Origin: Psococerastis gibbosa
Lineage: Eukaryota > Arthropoda > Insecta > Psocodea > Psocidae
Direction of reading: 5' to 3'
Assembly: GCA_963971405.1 (NCBI GenBank)
Contig: OZ020489.1
Span: forward strand, 30,592,290-30,656,289
Length of the DNA stretch: 64,000 bases
A program made the position numbers and the translations under genes. Under the pieces are notes generated by a model. It ran no database searches. It was not told where the DNA came from and saw only the letters and a list, made by a program, of their open reading frames with translations. Position 1 is the first letter of the stretch, and each line of letters begins with the position of its first letter. Below, piece by piece: positions 35,201 through 43,987 of this stretch.

Positions 35201-38200
35201 GGTCTCCATTCACGTTTAAAGGGAGCCAATGAGACCAAAGTGAAATCTATCCTATAATTTCAACCATTTTCATCTAAAATTGGATGTGCATAAGCCAGCA
35301 GGGAGAACACGACATCATTGGTGGAGTGACGACCTCATTGAGTCTGAGCATGATGCGGTGTCCATTAAATTTTTGTAAAGAAATCAATGACTCATGTTTT
35401 AGAAGGAGTGGCGACAACTCCAATCTCTCAGTTCGGAACATCTTAATCGACCTCACAAGAGAAAGAAGCTATTTAAATATAAACAGTACCCTTGGATTAT
35501 ATTTGTTGTATGTAAAACTGGATTATGGACAACTGAAATCTATCAAAGAAGAAGGGTAATTTGGCGTAAAACAATTTTCTTCAGAATGGGGATCATACAT
35601 AAAAACCCCAACATGGCTGCCAAACATGCAGCCAAAGCTGAATTTGTCTGCAGGCAGGACAAATGCCGGGTGCTGCTCATTTGCAACATTATAATCTATT
35701 GGAAACGGTTAATGATGTAATATTATTAAACAAAGAGTTAGTTGGACTAACATTGTCTGCTGTGTTAATAGTCATTAGAGGCAGGGGCCTCACCATCATC
35801 GAAGAATTAGGGCGGAGCCCATTGTCAGGTAAAGGGGGCGACGTTTCTGGAGTGGGTGCTACTCCCAATCATCAAAAAATTGTGGCAAACCACGATTATG
35901 AAAAGTCTCACTTTGAGTGTCATTTATGGATAACCAATATGAGAACTGAAACTATGGACTCACCATGGGGTAAGGAGGTTGTCCAGACGGACTTTTGGCA
36001 CCTCCGTGCCGCACCGGACTAGCTCCCTGCTGTTTGGCAAAGTACGGATCAATCTTCTTCGTTTCTTGCACATTGGAATTTCGACTACTTTTCCCCGTTA
36101 GACCCGATTCATCAGGAGCCTGCAAACAATCAATAAAGTTAGACGCCTACTAGAGATTTTTATGAGATTTCACCAGCCTATTGAGACGGCGACCAATATT
36201 CGACTTCCGGATATATTCTCCTATATAGAGACATACCATGCAATACCTTAAGTCTTGATCGCTTAATGCATTATATAAAATATAATTACAATAATAATAA
36301 AAATTCTTTATTTCCAATAAATACAAATATGCATCAATGCAATTAGGGCTCCCATGCCTTCATAGAGGCGTCCGGGATACACCCTTCAAAGTACAGTTCA
36401 ACACGTTATTATTCTATTACAATCATGGTCGCTGAAATAATATTAGTTACAATGCCATTAGTAATTGGTTTATACATATATATATCACAGTAGTTTTTTA
36501 TGCTCGTAATAGGATCGTACTAATAAATTCGTTGTAATAGTAATAAGATTTTAAGATTTTAAGAATGAAACTGCTGTGTGAGCCTTTGTATTTGGGTAAA
36601 ATAAGACACCCGTTAATATTCATTCTCGTTGGAATATTCCTTGTCTGTGGTACCTAGGCAAGTTATCCTTAAAATTGTACAAATAGTCAGTATATTGAGG
36701 CATAGAAGAACTGCAATTTCTATAAGAAGCTAATATTCTTAAATTCTTGTCCTTAAGAAATAGTTCAATTAATATGCTCTCTGCAACAACGAGGCTTACT
36801 TACTTACATACGCATACTTCGGACATTGCAGTAGGTATAATAAATTAGTTCCTATTCCTGACATATTGCATAGTAAAAATAAATTTGGTATTAAAGCAAA
36901 GATAGATAGTATTACCGTAATTCTATGGTGTAACAGGGATATCATCCATAGATTTTATTATGATCGGCTTAGATTTATCGTCTTTTTTCATACATGTCTT
37001 TCTCTGACCCATACAAATTGATAAAGCAGTTTTGTTCCCTGCACTCGGGCATTGAAAAACAGTTCTTTTATTTGCGGACAAAGGTTTTCATTAATATAAA
37101 TATGATCGGTAAAACTGCCACCAACCATGTTCGCACTAGTAAACCCTGTCTTACGTCTTAATAAGTTTGTGTATACAAACGCATGCAAAGTAGTTTTATC
37201 TCATTAGAAAATGCAGCATAGGGAATTTACATGGAGAGGCTGGACTTTGAAAGGCATTACGAGATATTCTATTGTGCATTTGCAAACTTTTCTGGGCGAA
37301 CAGTATATAACATTTTAAACGGAGGGTGGTTTCCGGAAGTCGAACATTGGTCGCCGCCTCAATAGGTAGATGAATCTCCCTAAAATATTTATTTTTGGTG
37401 CGCTTGAATGCCCATCTCTCATTTATACCATAGAGCTCTAGTGTCCCGCATTGTCCACACTTTTCTTGATTCCCTATTTTCGGATATAATGTCCTGAGAA
37501 GGTTCCCTCATGAAGCTAAGTCAATTTAATGTTCTAAATATTCATAACTCTGCTATGTTTATCACGTTAACCACGGAACAAAAACCAAGTATTTATTTCA
37601 TTATTTGCTTGATCCATTGGGCCGCACACCAATCAGAAAGTGGAGCCTACATCAAATGGTCGCAAAATTTAAAATTCGCAAAGAGTAACATCCTTGCGCA
37701 CTTCATAGCAGTCAAGGTCGCGCCATTCGTGGTACGAAAGCTACTTGCAATGGTCTATGGCTGTGCAACAGCCGTTAAAAGCAATGGCGACACGTAAAAT
37801 GACGAGCTTGTGACTCGCAGTTGTCGCCACTACGTCACCCAACACATTTCCTCACAAGGCTTATTATTATGTGGCTTATCAACAACGGGCCTGCCGTAGG
37901 GGGGACACAGGCATATACGCCTACTAACTAACTACCTAAGCAGGACTGGAAGCCATCAAAACGGTTGCCAGCTAACCTATTACTACTACCATACGAATAT
38001 TTAGTGCCATCGGCATAGCTGGTGGACACAGTGCTTCCTGTTTGAATCTCTGACTTGCAGCAACTTGTCAAAGTGAACAATCTGAATATTTTGCATCCTG
38101 CTGCTGATGCTGCGTCGTTTTTTAACCGTCTCTACTCTGATAGATACTGCCAAAAAATCAGAAATGTTTGCACGTCTGATACGTAAACTTGGTTTTTAAC

Positions 38201-40982
38201 AAAAAATTATTTTTTAAAGAAATAATAAGATAATTCATGCCCCAATACATAACGCAGCATGCCCTGCCACTACTACTGTTTTGTATCGTGTTATGTTAGT
38301 CTGCCCATTCTTTACTATGCAACCGTCCCAACGATCAATTCAGTGCTTTGGAATAGTGAAACTCGAAATTTAAACCTAAATCTATATTTAACCTTAGGAC
38401 AATTATTTACCAAGGAACTATTACAGTAACTCTCCTAATTGATAAATAGGAAAGCATGTACGGATTCACTCGTACCGGTTCTTTCAATATAAAAATATAA
38501 AATATAATAATAATATAAAAATAAAAATGTAAAATACATAAATATCACACATCAACGCTCTTTTCCAAAGACGTTCATCTGCCATTTTCTACTCACCAAA
38601 ATATTGCAGTGGCATAATTTTCAGTACGCGAAGTAGGTAGGTATACTGTATATGGATAACATATTTTCCAAAAATGTTACCAAACCGTTTATTTCCGTGA
38701 CTGTGGTCAAAATTTGGGCGAAATAGTGATCTTAGTGACTCGCTGCGACCCCTGCCATAGCGAAGCAAGAATGGGACTTAGTCCAGAGGCTACCTACCTG
38801 ACCTAAGTAAAGAAGTAACCAGAGGCACAGAATGTAAAACCTCAGGTTCAAACAAAAGAGGCGAACCTGGTTGCAATACGACAAAGGCTGCAGTGTGGTT
38901 GGTAGGCCTGCCAGGATTACTTATAGAGGATTACCCTAGGCTCTAAAGGGCACCCAGGTTTAGTTTCAATGGTTTTTTTGCCGCCATGCAAAACCATTGC
39001 AAGCTGAGACTAACAAACTTGGTCCATAGCTCGTAATAGAAGCAAACAGCTTGCTTTTTATTTTGTAGGACATCGTTAGAAGGTTTTCGCGTCGCGACCT
39101 GCCGTAGATCTGTTGGGCCATCTTCGGACCCAATGAGTGACAATGCCTCCCTTCATAACCCGTGATCTGCTGGGCCATCTGACAGTGACAATACATCCCT
39201 TTATAACCCGAACAGAACTTCACTGCGCCATACGGCCTCCTGCAGTTTATCAATTTTTCAATGGTTTCCCCACGAATTAAGCATGATGTCCACACTGTAT
39301 TGTGCATCAACTTTATGGGGTTCCTGGTACCTCAAAACGCGTAAATACACTAAAATCTCGAAATCCAAAATTTCGACCATGGCAAAGCTTTCCTTTTGCT
39401 AAAGTATAAATAGGACAGCAAAAAAAAGGTTCTTGCTCAGCACACTAAGAGATGATGCCATGTCCAAAGGCCCACGAGATTCGAGGGGCGTACCTCTCGT
39501 CATTACGTACCTCAAGGCAACTCCCCTCTTCAGAATACTCAGAGGTTGACAACAACATAAGCCTAGAAGGGCAAAGAGCTCACCCCCGTGGATGGGGCCC
39601 AGACAACCCGAGGCTATATGAAGAATTCATACTACTTGATGGTATATTAATCAATATTTTATAGACTTAAAAAAATACTGAATACTAGAAATTAGAGGAT
39701 ATAGAAAAACTGGGCTTGGCGGGATTCGAACCCACGATTTACTCCTATCCGGGGCGTCGTCTTAACCGCTTGACCACAAACCCCGACAATGGCCACATGG
39801 AACAGGTGGAGTATAGCTACCTGCAGAGCCATATCGGTCGAAACCAAACCACCGACGCAGCGGTCTCAACTTGTAGGTGTGCACACAGCTCAGGTCATCA
39901 CCCGTGCCGGTATCCACGCACTATGTACTTATTCTGAGACAAACCGGTAGGCGGATACACAATTTAGCCGTAACCTAGCGACCCATGGCCCCACACACAC
40001 ACAGCACAGTTTAAAAACAAATCTTATGCTTAAGTGGTTGACTGCCCCCAAGTTTCTTTACACCCTTCCAATCAATATTAGTAAATTATACGGCATTTTT
40101 TTCGATGACAGTATGCATTTTTTTTAGTCCATAAAATATTGTACAATAGGGGTCTTAACAGTGTTGGTGTTACCGAGTTAGATGTGCTACCCAAGTTAAC
40201 ACACAATCGTGAGTGGACCTTGGGAGTGAGTTATCATGCTATATTGAATATGTTTAACAGAGTAAACAACGTGGTAGTAGTCAGTCGATCGTGGCATGGT
40301 TTTAAAGAAAGTGGCAGAACTCTACTAGTGCCACATTCGTTTATATTTTTCGTTCATTTTGGTAATTTGGTGAATATAATTTTTAGTATTTACGGTAATT
40401 GCTTGTGGCATAATAAATAACACAAATAAATTTAAATACTACAAAATTTTAAACGCGTGTTTCAAATCAATTGACAAAAACAAAGGTGGCGGCGGTCAAA
40501 TCTGAGCTATCGATCGCAGCGCTAGCTATATAACAGTTAACTAACTTGGAAGTGCGTTTAGGATAGCCCGCTGGTTAGCTTGGTTATCGGGTTAGCGGTG
40601 TGTTAACTTAACTTGATATAACACACTTAACTAGGTATAACTCGATAACACCAACACTGTGAAGACCCCTACTATATACGAGTTAAATAATAGATGACTT
40701 TTAGTTCTTCGTATTACTGAACCACCCTAGCCTCGATCAGCTAATAAGGATCCTCGTCAGCACCTGTCGGCAGCACTGGGCGGCTATTATTGTGGTAAGC
40801 AATGAACTTACACTTACTTTCCGCTTCCGCTTGGCCGTCCTCGCACTTTTCTCAGGGGTCTCAGTCTCCTTGTCCGAGTGCGAGCTGCCGGTACTCATGT
40901 TCGAGTCCTGATTGGTCGTCGGCACGGGCACGACCACCGTCTGCTGCGGAGCCATTGGTTGGACTTGGGCCCCAGCTGACAT
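23167..40982 (-). CDS. TLK: Tousled-like serine/threonine kinase, 11 coding exons
   Basis: Exons (5' to 3') 40982-40818, 36119-35964, 34021-33791, 32408-32161, 31354-31224, 29737-29514, 27089-26932, 26653-26394, 25893-25643, 24452-24167 and 23204-23167 join in phase into 715 residues. Vertebrate TLKs have about 720-770. TLKs are nuclear kinases that phosphorylate the histone chaperone ASF1 and act in replication-coupled chromatin assembly. The order is a low-complexity N-terminus with a KRKRK nuclear-signal-like stretch, a coiled-coil region (about 170-385), and the kinase domain (about 390-665). The kinase domain shows G-loop GKGGFSEV, K420, E443, HYDLKPGN with D521, DFG 542-544 and a GTYWYLPPE activation segment. 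A Gln-rich tail ends in ASSSS. ATG 40982-40980 lies immediately after an acceptor with an in-frame TAG before it, so it is probably the start and the upstream exon is UTR. An optional in-frame exon lies at 28018-28230. Confidence 0.95.
23319..23480. mobile_element. Fragment related to the 18174-18738 element
   Basis: Shares GGACGATTCG at its start and a GGCGTGCCGAGGGGAAA-like block with the element at 18174. It lies in the last TLK intron. Confidence 0.4.
23732..23872 (+). CDS. Possible terminal exon of an unknown membrane protein
   Basis: After a strong T-rich tract and acceptor TGTTTGCAG, a 46-codon frame runs to TAA 23870-23872. It encodes an aromatic/Pro-rich segment, the hydrophobic stretch [19 protein letters not shown] and a short basic tail (NHEKRK), like a C-terminal membrane anchor. 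It lies antisense within the last TLK intron. I recognise no family and find no upstream exon that fits, so it may be chance. Confidence 0.28.
   Translation, partial: PYNLVIFPLPTFDISPYVYPLSAILSVWLGAIYCCWTKGCNHEKRK
24167..24452 (-). CDS. TLK: TLK coding exon 10 (C-lobe and Gln-rich tail)
   Basis: Encodes [20 protein letters not shown], then [16 protein letters not shown], then a Gln-rich tail ending TFSTG. Reading through the donor (CTACAG|GTAATT) would add only Asn and a stop. Splicing to 23204 instead gives the conserved-looking end. Confidence 0.95.
24669..24822. mobile_element. Fold-back MITE with GGCGATTTTAAT arms (family D)
   Basis: Left end GGCCCAATCATGGCGATTTT and right end AAATCGCCATAATCGGCC are inverted, enclosing AACAAGATAATTTTACAATG and GTTTTAACCCC. 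CAGGACTACT occurs on both sides (24647-24656 and 24824-24833) and may be a target duplication. Relatives: 8308-8450, 51781-51903, 56525-56790. Confidence 0.65.
24890..25060 (+). mobile_element. SINE-B copy
   Basis: The tRNA-like head has an A-box-like AGTAGTGATACAGACTC and B-box GGTTCGAATACC. The tail TTCGGAGGGCATATAAAGCA and GAGTGAGTGTAAG follows. It is the best-preserved plus-strand copy in the window and lies in a TLK intron. Confidence 0.7.
25240..25440 (-). mobile_element. Interspersed palindromic repeat, copy 3
   Basis: Reverse orientation of the block at 1-200 and 11725-11965: TGGCCACAATTATTGAATTT, CATATCGAAATGTAGAGGAG. It lies in a TLK intron. Confidence 0.5.
25643..25893 (-). CDS. 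TLK: TLK coding exon 9 (DFG to C-lobe)
   Basis: Starts in the [20 protein letters not shown] segment and includes [19 protein letters not shown] and [19 protein letters not shown]. It is nearly identical to vertebrate TLKs across the activation segment. The donor is AAA|GTAAGA, phase 0. Confidence 0.97.
26085..26165 (+). mobile_element. LINE C-terminal/3'-end scrap
   Basis: In one frame it reads [20 protein letters not shown] and ends in PRRRS with AAG repeats. This is alignable with TTTQEGITQLYYAARRQMAY at 63790-63895. Two independent copies with a conserved reading suggest the end of a non-LTR retrotransposon ORF. Confidence 0.45.
26394..26653 (-). CDS. TLK: TLK coding exon 8 (kinase helix C to catalytic loop)
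   Basis: Encodes [20 protein letters not shown] with the helix-C Glu, the hinge [17 protein letters not shown], and ends inside the catalytic loop VIHYDLKPG. The donor is CCAG|GTACAA. Confidence 0.97.
26932..27089 (-). CDS. TLK: TLK coding exon 7 (kinase N-lobe)
   Basis: Encodes [20 protein letters not shown] with the glycine-rich loop, then [17 protein letters not shown] with the ATP-binding Lys. The donor is ATCAA|GTAAGT, phase 2. Confidence 0.97.
27209..27229 (+). repeat. Run of 21 G
   Basis: Uninterrupted G tract in the TLK intron upstream of exon 7 (template C on the sense strand). It is the longest of about a dozen G or C runs in the window. Confidence 0.9.
27428..27590 (-). mobile_element. 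SINE-B copy (complete)
   Basis: On the minus strand it starts TCAGGACATGCAGTGCATTG, carries the B-box GGTTCGAGTCCC, then TTCGGAGGGAATGTAAAGCA and ends GTTGAGTGTAAGAG. The tail resembles the LINE-like 3' end at 43395-43480. Confidence 0.7.
28018..28230 (-). CDS. Putative alternative TLK exon (71 residues, in frame)
   Basis: Between exons 6 and 7, minus-strand sequence after an acceptor GTTCACATCAG is open for 71 codons and reaches a possible donor AAG|GTTCGT. Its 213 nt are phase 0 at both ends, exactly compatible with its neighbours. The peptide is basic and low in complexity ([20 protein letters not shown]), followed by [11 protein letters not shown] and [16 protein letters not shown]. Vertebrate TLKs that I can recall lack an insert here. 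It could be a lineage-specific cassette exon or a chance open frame; the phasing and codon pattern favour a real exon. The donor is non-consensus at +3/+4. Confidence 0.5.
28894..29212. mobile_element. SINE-A: large inverted pair with tRNA-like ends
   Basis: Arms of about 145 bp (28894-29040 and 29073-29212) are near-perfect inverses around a loop of about 32 bp. Each arm's outer end is a tRNA-like unit with the acceptor-type ends GGGCTTG..CAAGTCC/A. The inner part is a unique sequence containing CTTATTGACATGATTCGTAT. The 3' flank TCTATATCCTCTGATTTC matches the flank of the copies at 13022 and 39711. Confidence 0.7.
29514..29737 (-). CDS. TLK: TLK coding exon 6 (end of coiled coil)
   Basis: Encodes [40 protein letters not shown] and [11 protein letters not shown]. 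This is almost identical to the [41 protein letters not shown] block. The donor is CCG|GTATAT, phase 0, so it can join either exon 7 or the optional exon at 28018-28230. Confidence 0.95.
30960..31090. mobile_element. Family-I MITE, decayed copy
   Basis: Shares CCACCTGCTACGTC, GGTCCCAGAAATTCAAAAAT and ATATTTTTGACGG with the complete element at 54222-54418. Terminal repeats are reduced to ACATTCGAA and GAATGTCCCAT. Confidence 0.5.
31224..31354 (-). CDS. TLK: TLK coding exon 5 (coiled coil, basic stretch)
   Basis: Encodes [20 protein letters not shown] followed by KKRPS, like the REEIERQRKLLAKRKP block of the family. The phase requires the donor AATG|GTTGGT, a weak 5' splice site; the alternative GTATTT four bases on would shift the frame. 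The site may be inefficient or regulated. Confidence 0.85.
31491..31876. mobile_element. piggyBac-like MITE flanked by TTAA, copy 2
   Basis: TTAA at 31491 and at 31873-31876, closely similar over its length to 20716-21108. The left terminal repeat lacks AGTG and the right one has a small change. It sits in the TLK intron between exons 4 and 5. Confidence 0.8.
32161..32408 (-). CDS. TLK: TLK coding exon 4 (coiled coil)
   Basis: Encodes [34 protein letters not shown], and [18 protein letters not shown] followed by [14 protein letters not shown]. The last two match the [32 protein letters not shown] signature of vertebrate TLKs very closely. The donor is GCAAG|GTATGT, phase 2. Confidence 0.95.
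32461..32557. mobile_element. Family-I MITE, internally deleted copy
   Basis: Ends TAGGAGAGATGGGAAATTT and CCATTTCTCCAATATAGAAC are inverted as in 54222-54418, but the middle differs or is shortened. Confidence 0.4.
32725..32804. mobile_element. Half of a Harbinger-like MITE
   Basis: Matches the right part of 6785-7167: CCCCGCCTAAGTCATGAATG, CACGTCACCG, and an end with GTGGAATCCCCGCC followed by TTA. The left half is missing. It lies inside the LINE fragment at 32631-33132. Confidence 0.65.
32916..33056. mobile_element. Short Harbinger-like palindrome (141 bp)
   Basis: Ends GGCGGGGCTCCACATACGTC and inverse, with ATTGACGTTTTAGCAGACAT inside. The flanks are ACA on the left and TCA on the right, one mismatch from a 3-bp duplication. 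It is closely related to 15855-15990. Confidence 0.8.
33449..33568. repeat. Tandem duplication, 60-bp unit
   Basis: Two adjacent copies at an exact 60-bp offset, sharing ACATTCGG and CGTTAAATAGTTTCAGTACA, with three differences in the first part. It is recent and lies within the TLK intron between exons 3 and 4. Confidence 0.9.
33791..34021 (-). CDS. TLK: TLK coding exon 3
   Basis: 77 codons in phase 0, acceptor GTTGTAG, donor AGG|GTAAGT. It is Pro/Ser/Gln-rich, then [20 protein letters not shown], where the coiled-coil region starts. The low-complexity part is variable in the family. Confidence 0.85.
34253..34953. mobile_element. Large inverted repeat, Penelope-like terminal sequences
   Basis: A palindrome of about 700 bp. 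The left end holds GCTACCGGTTTCTGCACTAA and the right end TAGTGCCGAAACCGGTCG. Nearer the centre CTTCCAAACGTTTCGTCAAC and GTTGACGAAACGTTTGGAAG are inverses. The phrase CCTGACAATGGCCTAGTGCC with CGAAACCGGT is typical of Penelope-like element terminal repeats as I know them. No RT or GIY-YIG coding sequence is present. It lies in the TLK intron between exons 2 and 3. Confidence 0.55.
35964..36119 (-). CDS. TLK: TLK coding exon 2
   Basis: In phase 0 at both ends, 52 codons. It encodes [20 protein letters not shown], equivalent to the KISDYFE...SPGR segment of vertebrate TLKs. The donor is ATG|GTGAGT. A 1.2-kb inverted-repeat element begins 57 bp upstream of its acceptor. Confidence 0.85.
36177..37366. 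mobile_element. 1.2-kb DNA element with ~34-bp terminal inverted repeats
   Basis: The left end CCTATTGAGACGGCGACCAA, continuing to TATTCGACTTCCGG, is inverted at the right end CCGGAAGTCGAA..TTGGTCGCCGCCTCAATAGG. The interior has no long open frame, so it is non-autonomous. It starts 57 bp upstream of the TLK exon 2 acceptor. The flanks show no obvious duplication. Confidence 0.7.
38200..38488 (-). mobile_element. ~840-bp TIR element (family H), 5' part, reversed
   Basis: Reads in reverse the 5' part of the family: GATAAATAGGAAAGCATGTA, TACCGGTTCTTTC, and the block with ACCAAGGAACTATTACAGTA. The 3' part is absent. Confidence 0.55.
39309..39421 (+). mobile_element. ~840-bp TIR element (family H), 3'-end scrap
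   Basis: GGGGTTCCTGGTACCTCAAA, AATTTCGACCATGGCAAAGC and the terminal ATAAATAGGACAGCA match the 3' end of the family. Confidence 0.55.
39711..39783 (-). mobile_element. SINE-A, single tRNA-like unit
   Basis: On the minus strand this 73-nt unit keeps a cloverleaf: GGGTTTG/CAAGCCC acceptor, D-arm GTCAAGCGGTTAAGAC, T-loop TTCGAAT. The flank GAGGATATAGAAAAAC is shared with the other copies, which marks it as a SINE head and not an isolated tRNA gene. The anticodon loop lacks U33 (CCGGATA). Confidence 0.6.
40147..40671. mobile_element. MITE with TAGGGGTCTTNACAGTG ends
   Basis: The left end TAGGGGTCTTAACAGTGTTG is inverted at the right end CAACACTGTGAAGACCCCTA, with GGTGTTATCGAGTTA following inward. 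525 bp, no coding capacity. A partial copy in the other orientation lies at 47091-47310. Confidence 0.75.
40818..40982 (-). CDS. TLK: TLK coding exon 1
   Basis: The acceptor GGTTGTAG directly precedes ATG. It encodes [10 protein letters not shown], then [13 protein letters not shown] and AKRKRK, matching the SLSDKEVETPEK..NRKRK region of vertebrate TLK. The donor is AAA|GTAAGTG, phase 0. A further coding exon upstream cannot be fully excluded, since vertebrate TLKs have a short conserved N-terminal helix before this block. Confidence 0.85.
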
Positions 40983-41028
40983 CTACAACCAAACAGACTC
41001 ACGTTAAAAAAAAACCGGCAAGTATAAC

Positions 41029-41410
41029 AGTGTACAGCCCGTAGGAAAATGGCAGCCCGAAATGTGATACTTTTTATTTTTTAATTAATTAACTAAGCAT
41101 GTTATTAAAGATTTGGCTCATCAAAGTTGTAGAAGACTACTTTCATGTATCATATTATGATATTTTTAATTTTCGAAATTATAGTTTTTTCATAAACATA
41201 TATAAATAATAATAAATATTTTATAAAAAAATAACTTTTCTCGTATAATCGATTTTATAAAAAAAAACTACAATTTCGAACTAAAAATACCGTATTATAT
41301 GATGCATGAAGTAGACATCTACAACTTTGATGAGCCAAATCTTTAATAACATGCTTAGTTAATTAAATAAAAAATAAAAAGTATTAAATTTCGGGCTGAG
41401 AATTACACTC
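41029..41410. mobile_element. Long fold-back MITE, copy 2 (next to TLK exon 1)
   Basis: Matches 17202-17585 throughout (GTGTACAGCCCGTAGG, AAAGATTTGGCTCATCAAAG). Part of the right terminal repeat is deleted. Its edge is 46 bp upstream of the TLK exon 1 acceptor, so it occupies the region where branch point and upstream splicing signals would normally lie. Confidence 0.75.
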
Positions 41411-43394
41411 TTAAAAGCGCAAGCGTCAAAATTTGAAGTATACCCTACACAACCCACGAGTCTATGGTCCAAAATGCGTAGCATTGTAACCTAGTTACGT
41501 CTATAATATATGTTGTATTGTAATGGGTATTTTGTATAACAGCGCATATCAAGCAGGTCGCCACGACGTCAAGTGACAACCAATTCATATGTTAATTGCG
41601 TTTAAGCTTGGGGAGTCGCATTTTCGTTTTCTGTAAATAAAATAAAATATTATAGAATCCAGCTTGTTCTATTTTTTTTTTAATGTTGAAGTTTAATTCA
41701 ATCAATCAATCAATATAATCATACAATAGGCAACACATTTGTGATACTAAAATACCGTGGACCCGGTAGGCCGTGGCCCGTGATGGGTCCAGATCAACTG
41801 TTGTTATTGTTACAATGATAGTCAATAGTCAATAGTCAATCCAAACAATAATATGGAAAGTATAAATAAGTTAGTAGGGAGCATATTTAGTTAAGTATAT
41901 TTAATTGTAGCTGAATTGTTATTTAGAAATTGGCTAATTAGAAACTGGAAATATTTAATATTTCATAGTTGTTTTATTTCATCTGGTAGTCTGTTGTAAG
42001 CTAAGATAGATAAATATGTATGAGAATGTTGAAAATTCTATGTTTGATACTTGGATATTTGTAGATTGTTATTCACACCTAAGCGAGTCACCCTGCCATG
42101 TTGAATGAAATTATAACTTAATTAGTGTTATGTTCGTAATTTTTCAATTCGGTCATAATCGATATTTCGTGTACCCAATTATTTAAATTTAACGCTAAAA
42201 TTCCATGTACGCTCATATTCCAATAGTTTATTTTCATCCTGAGTCTTTTCTTAACCAGCATAGCATTTATTGATAATTATTCAAATCCCAGCCTTGTTCC
42301 CTAATTTACAACAATGGATAAAGTGCACAAGAGTTCCCTCACAATGTCGAGCCTGAATGCATCGGGGAAAAAACTGGTCAGACGAACTGTGAGCTAGCCA
42401 ACTATTTCACAGCAAGCAAAAGTTCCACATCACCCAGATTTCGCATGACTTTATCTACTAGTTACGAACGTCCTAGTTCAACAAACTTAAATTTCAAGGC
42501 GAAGGACTAACCGCAACAAAACTCATTGCCGATTAAGCTAGCACTGAGTGGGACATATCAGAACGATACGCTATATTAATTCATCAAGACCTTGCATTTT
42601 CACTGGCTCTAAATGGGCATGCGACGACAAATGCCACGCGTTTGGATTTTAAATAAATTACAATGCATTTAAATTGAATTATAGGTATGGGTTGATTTAA
42701 AAAGATAATCCGATCAGATGTTATAAGCGGAACTTTACAGATTACAGTCTCAATAAATAATAATGGAAACATTATATTCCCCAAATACAGCGGCCTAATT
42801 GGACGAAGAGATGCGGCAGCATGCAAGTACTATATTTAATAACAGAATTGAGTGCAAAAAAAGGTCACAAAAGACAATATTAAATGCACTACTACCATAT
42901 AAGTTGTATATTTCCAGAATAAATGTTTCATGTTTACATTATATTACATGTTTATGTTCATCTTCTTATCACTCAAGGCATTATAAAAATTGTTAGTATT
43001 TTGAATTTTACTTCGTCTTGAAATACGCTGATCTCACGTTGCTGCATCTAATGATACAATTGGGTAGCTATTGCGGCTGTAATTGTGTAATATGTACTGT
43101 AAGTTCCCTTTAAATAATATGCTATCTATAGGATTTGCTATTTAGGTTACTCGCTCAGGCGTTGACCACAAAGAAACAAAGCTATCGCGATTGGCTTGAT
43201 TGACAGAGTTAATTACAAAACCTGGGATTGAAAAAATTGTCAATACTGATCAAATGAAAATTGAAAAAACGACTTCATTGAAAATAGACAAAAGGCGAAC
43301 AATAAAACTATAAAGTCTTGTTTTCATGCTAACCTGATAAAATATGTAAGGGTAATTAAAATAGAATAAGAAATAATTATATCCTCCAACATGT
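41411..43394. other. TLK 5' intron, nothing recognised
   Basis: AT-rich, with a short CAAT-type microsatellite near 41700 and GTCAATA repeats at about 41822-41840. No credible exon on either strand. Confidence 0.4.
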
Positions 43395-43480
43395 AAAGGC
43401 AGTTTAGTGTAAGAAAGGGCCATAGGCCCTAACTACGCTGTTCAATAAAGACGATTTATTATTACTATTATTATTATTAT
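43395..43480 (+). mobile_element. LINE-type 3' tail with ATT repeats
   Basis: GTGTAAGAAAGGGCCATAGG and TTCAATAAAGACGATTTATT precede an (ATT)n run. The first part matches the tail of SINE-B. SINEs often borrow the tail of the LINE that mobilises them, so this may be the partner. Confidence 0.45.
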
Positions 43481-43486
43481 TATTTA

Positions 43487-43987
43487 AAATTAAAATATTG
43501 CCTTCCGCTAAAAACCCTAAAAATGATTTACCATGCACTAATAGAATCGGTATTACATTATGGAATACAAACTTGGGGGAGAGATAACAACAGCTATTTC
43601 ACAAAAATACAAAAAATGCAAAATAAAATAGTAAAAAACATGCTATCTAATAAATTAAACAAAAAATTTAAAAATATAGACGAAAAATACAGATTTCTAG
43701 ATATACTACCAATAGGAAAACTGTACAAATATCTCATAATAAAGAATAACTATTTTATGTATTTTAGCAAAATTGTTGGAAACACACAGAATAAGAGGCA
43801 ACTGAGAAACGTAGACACATTGAGACAAAATATTCCTATAACACATAATAAGTACGGCAGACGCCTCAATGAAACAGTTTTACCAGAGATATTTAACAAA
43901 TTGCCACTTAAACTAAAAGAATTGAACAAAATAGGGAAAATAAAAAAAGAATTAAAAAAATACTTAATTTTAAATACAGACTATTAG
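43487..43987 (+). mobile_element. LINE ORF2 C-terminal fragment, open
   Basis: The frame is open from about 43487, upstream of the ATG at 43523, through CLPLKTLKMIYHALIESVLH, then YGIQTWG. This is the conserved block just after the RT palm of Jockey/CR1-like LINEs. It continues to TAG/TAA at about 43987 and ends KKELKKYLILNTDY. It is 5'-truncated and followed by an (ATT)n-type tail near 44130-44165. The frame is intact over about 165 codons, so the insertion is probably recent. Confidence 0.75.
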
